A DNA stretch of 35,518 nt. Source: Verrucomicrobia subdivision 6 bacterium. GTDB taxonomy: Bacteria > Verrucomicrobiota > Verrucomicrobiia > Methylacidiphilales > Verrucolacustridaceae. The position numbers and the translations under genes are program-made. A model generated the notes under the pieces. The model was not told where the DNA came from, made no database searches, and saw only the letters and a list, made by a program, of their open reading frames with translations. This document shows, one piece after another, positions 29,101 to 35,100 of this stretch. The stretch's first letter is position 1; each line of letters opens with the position of its first letter. The stretch is from the NCBI GenBank assembly GCA_947466515.1, contig CANIEM010000017.1:1-35518 (forward strand). Reading direction: 5' to 3'.

Positions 29101-32100
29101 CAGGTGGGTAACGGGGGAGCGACCGGAGCGATTGGGCAGGGTGCGATTACGGACAATGCGGCGCTGGTCTTCAAGCGGTCGGATGCGATCAGCTATACGG
29201 GAGCCATCACCGGGACCGGTTCGCTGACGCAGGATGGAGCTGGAATCTTGAGCCTCTCGGGCGCGAATGGATACACCGGGGCGACACTGGTTAATTCCGG
29301 CAAGCTGTTGACGGTGGGGGCGGATCGTTTGTCGGATGTAACGGCGGTGACGGTGGCGGGTGGGGCGACCTTCGGTCTGGGTGGAGACGAGAGGATTGGT
29401 TCTTTGGCCGGAGCTGGAGCGGTGCAGTTGGGTTCTTATCTGCTGACGGTTGGAGATGCGAGCACCACGAGTTTCACGGGCAATATGACTGGATTGGGCG
29501 GAATCACAAAGGTCGGTAGTGGGTTTATGACTCTATCCGGTGTTAATACATTTAAAGGAGACATGATTATATCTAACGGAACCGTTGTGTTGGATAATAC
29601 CAAAGCTTTAGATCGGTCTGTCTTCGTTGAATTGGCGGCAGGAACTAAGCTAACCATTAATCAGAATATCGTATTAGGTGCGATCGATTCTTCTGGAAGT
29701 ATCGATGGCACAGGGAAGTATGCCACTCAATATGAAGTGATTCGAACTGGTGATTATAATGCGACGCGCCAGGATTTCCTAGGCGATGCAGATTTCGCCG
29801 CATTCTCTACTGGTTTAATGAAAAGGGGCGCAGGAGAAGCGACTATTAGTGCCGCAAATACCTACACGGGCGACACAAAAGTTCAGGAAGGGACATTGAA
29901 GTTGGTGGGTGGTGGATCGTTTAACTCAGCAAGTTCCGTGATTCAGTCGGCTGGGACCGTTCTGGATCTTAATGGGAAAAGCCAAGAGTTTGCGGCTGTG
30001 AACGGGGTTGGAGGAACGATCAAGCTGGGGAGTGGAAATCTGGCGGTCGGTGGTGCGGTGAATTCGCAGTTTGACGGGGTGATCGAGGGGGCGGGCGGCT
30101 TCAACCAGAAGGGATCCGGAACGTCGACGCTGAATGGTCAGAGCACCTTCAGCGGTGCCACGGCGGTGGATGCGGGCAAGTTGGTGGTGAACGGGGCTCT
30201 CAACACCGCAGGGACGGTGACGGTAGCGGATGGCGCCAAGCTGGGCGGATCCGGCACGGTCGGAGCGATCGGTGGAGCGGGCCTGGTGGAAGCGGGGAAC
30301 AGCCCAGGAATCTTGACGGCGACGCAGGTGATTCCGACGAGTGGTTTGGATTTCAACTTTGAGCTGTTCGGATTTAACCCGGTCTACAGCAGTCCGACCA
30401 ACAGCGTGAACGACGTAGTGCGGTTGACCGGTCCGACCCCGTTCGGCAGTAGTCTGGCGGCAGCGAACGTGCTGGCGTTTTATATCGATCTTCCAGGCAG
30501 CTTTGTCTTTGGAAGCAACCAGGCGTTTGAGGGCGGGTTTTTTGCGGATCAAGGGGCCGGGCTGTTGGCGTCGGTGAAGGATGCGACGATGAACTACTTC
30601 ATCAAGGATGCCTCGGGAGCAGTTTCCTATAACGGCAACACCTATGTGAGCTTTGCGGATTACGCTAAGAAGACGGCGGGTCAGTACGATGCGGCCTTTG
30701 TTTTGTCGACGATGGACAAATCGGGCACGGCGTTCAGCGGATCGACGGCAGCCAGTGGCGCGAAGGTGATGGGATTGACGATGGTTTCCACGATCACGAT
30801 CACGCCGAATAGGAACTTGGTTTACAACGGGAGTACAAAGCCGGCCACGGCAACCTCGATCGACACTGGTGTAGTCGGATTCACCTACAGCTACGAAGGG
30901 GTGAATGGGACAGCTTATGGTCCGACCTCGACGGCTCCGCATGAGGCGGGGGATTACATGGTGACGGCCACGACGACGAACAGTGCAGACGTAAAGAAGA
31001 GCGAGAATTTCACCATCCAGAAGGCGACCGCCACGTTGGCGTGGTCGGCCCTATCGCCGATAACGTACGTGCACACCGGATTGCTAGCTGGTCAGTTGAA
31101 TGCGACGGAAACGCACTCAATTGCCGGTACGATCACGTATAGCGACAGCGTGGTGGGGTCGCTCACGGCCGGAACGGTCCTGGAAGTGGGGAGTAATGCG
31201 TTGACGGCAAACTTCGCACCGACCGACGCCCGCAACTACACAACAGCTACCGCCAGCAACACTCTGGTGGTGAGCAAGGCCGATCCAGTGATTACCTGGG
31301 GAGCTTTGACGGCGATCACTTATCCGACTGCCTTAAGTGGAACCCAGTTAGGTGCGACCGAGGCGGGGTCGGTGGCGGGATCGATGAACTACAATCAGCC
31401 GATTGGAACGGTGTTGAATGCGGGAACGCAACCGTTGCAGTTGACCTTCTATCCGACCGACACGAGAAACTACAATTCAGCAACGGCGAACAACACCCTG
31501 GTGGTGAACAAGGCGGCGGCAGTGGTGACCGTGACCTCCGCCACGGAGACCTACAACGGAATGGCTAAGAGCGTGGCGACCTCCGTGAGTCCTGCCGGGC
31601 TTTCGATGGACGTGACCTACAACGGTGCTACTCAGGCTCCCACCAATCTTGGACCTTATGCGGTGGTGGCAACGGTGACCGACCCGAACTATGTGGGAAC
31701 GGCGAACGGCACCCTCGACATCGTGTGGCCCGTCTCGTCGGCCAGCCCGACGATCACAATGACGCCTCCCGCCAACTTAGAATATGATGGAATTGCCAAG
31801 ACATTTACAGCGAGTGCCAGCAATCCGTTGAACAACGGGACTCCTCAGCTCGGATCGCCGGCTAACTTTGTCTTCGAGTATACCGGAGCAGGCGGCACCA
31901 CGTATGCAACCAGTTCGAACGCACCGACTGAAGCGGGTGATTATACGGTGAAGGTTTATCTGTATTCCGGTTCGTCGATCATCGAAACGGCCAGCTTCAC
32001 CATCGCCAAGAAGTCTTTGACCATCGGATCGGTGGTGGCGGCGAACAAGGCGTACGACGGGTTGAACAGTGCCTCGATTTCCGGGGAAAGTTTGGTCGGC

Positions 32101-35100
32101 GTAGCGGGAGCGGATGCGGTGAGCCTGGTGAGAGGGTCTGGATTTAGTTCTACCTTTGCAGACGATAACGTGGGCACAGCTAAGGCCATCACGGTGACCG
32201 GCTTTGAGCTGAGCGGGGCGAAGGCGAGTAATTACATTTTGGCCGGTCAGCCGACCGGGTTGACAGCCGATATCTCCAAGAAGCTGCTAACAGCGACAGG
32301 GCTGTCGGTTTCGACTAAGACGTATGACCAGTCGAAGGCCGCAACTTTGATCGGAGGGGGATCGATCGTCTTATCCGGGGTGGTTGCGAAAGATATTGGT
32401 AATGTCTTGGCGGATACGGCTTCGATGGTGCCGGAGTTTGTTGATGCGAATGCAGGAGCAGGCAAGGCGGTGACGTTGACAGGCTTGGCTCTGACGGGTT
32501 CGCGTTCAGGGAACTACGAGCTCAATGCCGTGAGTGGTCTGACGGGAACGATTCAGCCAATATCGGTGACGATCAGTGGAATGACGGTGGCCGACAAGGT
32601 GTATGATACGAACCGAAACGCGATAGTTTCAGGCGGAACGGTTTCGGGAGTATTGAGTGGGGATTCGCTGCAGATCGACGTCAGCGGGGCGACGTTCCTC
32701 TTTAACAACAAGGATGTGGGGGCGGCCAAGGCGGTGGCTGCCTCGGGAGTGGTCTTGGGAGGATCCGAGGCCATCAATTACGCGCTTTCGGCTCAGCCGA
32801 CCCTACCTGCGGCAAGTATCACGGCGGCGCCGTTGACGGTCACGGGATTGGCCATTGCGAACAAGATCTATGACGGTGGGACGACGGCTACCCGGACGGG
32901 GACGGCGGCGCTGAGCGGTTTGGTGGGCGGAGAAACTCTGGTGCTGGGTGGGACGGTGACGGCCAACTTTAATGACAAGAACATTGGGACAGGCAAGGCG
33001 GTGGTGGTGAGTGGATATACAGCCAGTGATTTGGGTGCATCCAAGGCCTCCAATTATGCCTTAAGTCAGCCGAGCGGACTGACGGCAGATGTTACGGTGA
33101 AGAGTCTGACGGTTACTGGGGCGGTGGCGGCCAACCGAGAGTATGATGGAACGGATTCGGTGCAGGTGACGGGCGGAACTTTGGTCGGCGTCATCGGGGT
33201 GGAGGATGTCCAACTTCGGACGAATGCAGCCTCCTTTGCGGATGCGGATGCCGGAACAGGCAAGATCGTGGCGAATACCGGATTTAGCCTCTCCGGACCT
33301 GATGCGGGCAACTACCAACTCACGTTGCCCACCCTCTCGGCCGATATCACGCAGAAGAACCTTTATGTGACAGGATTGGTGGCCGACAATAAAGTCTACG
33401 ACCGGACGACGACCGCGACCTTGAGTGGGACGCCTGTGCTGAGTGGATTGGTGAGTGGAGAAACTCCAGGCTTCGGGACGTCCTACACGGCTAACTTCAG
33501 CACGAAGGCGGTTGGCACGGGCAAGCCTGTCACGGTCACTGGATATACGGTGGCGGATTCCGCTACCTTCAAAGGGTCGAATTATCAGTTAGTTCAGCCG
33601 AGTGGGTTGACCGCGGACATTACGCCATATCAACTTTCCTTGTCTGGTCTGGGCTCTCTAAGTAAGGCCTATGACGGAACCCGGACGATTGCGATCTCCG
33701 GCCATACGATGGGAGGAAAGCTCGGTGCGGATGATGTGAACCTCGCCGGAACGCCGAGCGGATTGTTTAACGATCCGGTGGTGGGAAATCCAAAAGCGTT
33801 GGCGGTAACGGGGTTGACACTGACGGGAGGTGATGCGGCGAATTACACACTGACGTCTGCGCTCAGTACTACTGGGGCGATTACGGCCAAGGCGTTGACG
33901 GTGGTAGGAATGTCGGCCCAGATCAAAACCTATGACGGCAGTGCGGGGGTCACTCTGATTGGCGGAACACTCGTGGGGGTTGAGGCGGGGGATACGGTGA
34001 CTTTGGTGGGACCTGGAACGGGTACCTGTGCGGATGAAAATGTGGGCCTGAATAAGGTAGTGACGGTTACCGGATTGAGTTTGAGTGGGGCGGATGCTTC
34101 GAAGTACACCATGGTACAGCCCACGGATGTGAAGGCCCAGATTGATCCGGCTCCAGTGACGCTGACTGGGGTGGCGGCTACGACTCGGGCTTACAACGGT
34201 GCGGCAGACCGAAGTGTGGCGATTACTGGGGGAACCTTGAGCGGAGTATTGGCAGGGGATAATGCGGCAGTTTCCCTAAACCAGTCGGGCCTGAGTGCGC
34301 TTTACACGGATGGAAATGTGGGGACCGGCAAGGCGGTGGCGATCACGGGGTTGACCCTATCCGGGGCTAAAGCCGGCAACTATTCGTTGGCTCAACCCGC
34401 CTACGTGACGGGTGACATTACGCCCAAGACACTGGCTGTGGCCGGGGTGGCAGTGGCCAACAAGGTTTACAACAGCAGTGTGAACGCAACTCTCACGGGA
34501 ACAGCCGCTCTTGGGGTAGGGGTTGTGGGGGCGGATAGCGTCAACGTGACCTTGGTGACGAGTTCGGCCACGGCAGTGTTTGCCGATGCACTGCCTGGTA
34601 GCGGAAAGCCGGTGACGGTGAGTGGTTACTATCTCTCGGGTTCGGCTCTAGCGAACTACAGCGTGCAGCAACCGTCCGGATTGACGGCCGATATCACGGG
34701 CGTGACTTTGACGATTTCTGGCGCGACGGCGGCAGACAAGAGCTACGACGGCAACGACGTTGCCACGGTAAGTGGCGGGGTACTGGTCGGGGTAGTTTCC
34801 GGGGATGCGGTGACTTTGAGTGGGTCGGCAACGGGCACGTTTAACAACCAGAGCGTGGGGACAGGCAAGGCAGTGGCCGTGACCGGTTATACTTTGAGCG
34901 GCTCGGATGCGGGTAAGTATAGCCTTAGTCAACCGAGCCTGACCGCCACTATTGCGGCCAAGCCCTTGACCGTTACTGGTCTGTCTGCTCTGGATAAGAG
35001 CTACGACCGATCAACTTCAGCCACCATGACGGGAACGGGTGTGTTGGTGGGTAAGGTGGGAGCTGAAGTGGTCAATCTTGATGCAAGCTCGGCAACAGCC

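Larger units (their letters stand above)
15090..30330 (+). repeat. Autotransporter-associated beta-strand repeat block
   Basis: Reading through this 15-kb stretch I count about forty occurrences of the motif (L/I/F)xKxGxGTLTLxGxNTYTGxTTVxxGTLxxG, spaced roughly 60 to 190 residues apart. Examples are near 16060, 18770, 19590, 21560, 23110, 25440, 26220, 27970 and 29820. This is the PATR signature associated with right-handed beta-helix passengers. The block ends with GAKLGGSGTVGAIGG and GNSPGILT, a typical passenger end. My count is by eye and approximate. Confidence 0.85.

Noticed and set aside
29926-30942. Long open frame on the minus strand (338 codons)
   Set aside because: Arg/His-rich shadow with no motif, opposite well-defined repeat and linker sequence of the giant protein.
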